Source of the DNA: an uncultured Lachnospiraceae bacterium
GTDB taxonomy: Bacteria > Bacillota > Clostridia > Lachnospirales > Lachnospiraceae
Reading direction: 5' to 3'
NCBI GenBank assembly: GCA_946630825.1
Contig: CAMOZG010000003.1
Coordinates: 1-36,185 of the forward strand
DNA: 36,185 bases
A model generated the notes under the pieces. The model searched no databases. It was not told the DNA's origin and worked only from the letters and a program-made list of their open reading frames with translations. The first letter of the stretch is position 1; each line of letters opens with the position of its first letter. Below are positions 36,119 to 36,185 of this stretch, in pieces. The position numbers and the translations under genes were made by a program.

Positions 36119-36185
36119 ATGAGGAATTACAATTACAGAGATAAATGGCAAAAGCTGCTAACTCCGGAAATTGTAAAGAAGCTCA
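36119..36185 (+). CDS. Start of a truncated ORF (MRNYNYRDKWQKLLTPEIVKKL...), possibly Fic family
   Basis: ATG at 36119 with GATGAGG upstream; the N-terminal style resembles Fic/AMPylase-family proteins from memory, not verified. Confidence 0.35.
   Translation, partial: MRNYNYRDKWQKLLTPEIVKKL

Noticed and set aside
1-36185. CRISPR arrays, tRNA/rRNA genes, IS elements
   Set aside because: No regularly spaced repeats, cloverleaf-like sequence or transposase was recognised by eye; a tool scan would be needed to exclude them.

Overview
The window looks like a chromosomal segment from an anaerobic Firmicute, probably Lachnospiraceae-like (an inference from gene content and translated sequence style; no search was run). 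About 31 protein-coding genes can be supported. Left part (1-13 kb): MmcQ/YjbR-MGMT fusion (truncated at the edge), SAM methyltransferase, GH13 alpha-glucosidase with a divergent AraC regulator, GGDEF protein, meso-DAP dehydrogenase, a papain/C39-like protein, CDF transporter, GreA-family factor, two-domain PPK2, and a GH3 enzyme with inverted domain order. Middle part (13-31 kb): a long co-directional cell-surface glycan cluster. It holds rmlA, a putative divergent kinase-fold protein, a tandem GT2-GT2 enzyme, a DUF3298/RsiV-like lipoprotein, rmlC, a Wzm/Wzt-type exporter with a Wzt_C-like domain, a duplicated two-gene membrane module (A1-B1-A2-B2), a bifunctional amidase/glucosaminidase, a WbaP-like initiating transferase, a GT2 and a TagF/TagB-like glycerophosphotransferase. 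Right part: NlpC/P60 hydrolase, SurA-N-like protein, SEC-C methionine aminopeptidase, CgeB-like glycosyltransferase, flavodoxin-fold reductase. At the right edge are two overlapping minus-strand micro-ORFs and an AT-rich array of TTAATTnnGTC half-sites in front of a truncated ORF. The strongest leads are (i) the duplicated split membrane module, whose first copy is split by one in-frame TAG, (ii) the kinase-like protein beside a Wzt_C exporter, (iii) the DUF3298 lipoprotein coupled into the glycan operon, (iv) the operator-like array and micro-ORFs at the right edge. No rRNA, tRNA, CRISPR or IS element was recognised.
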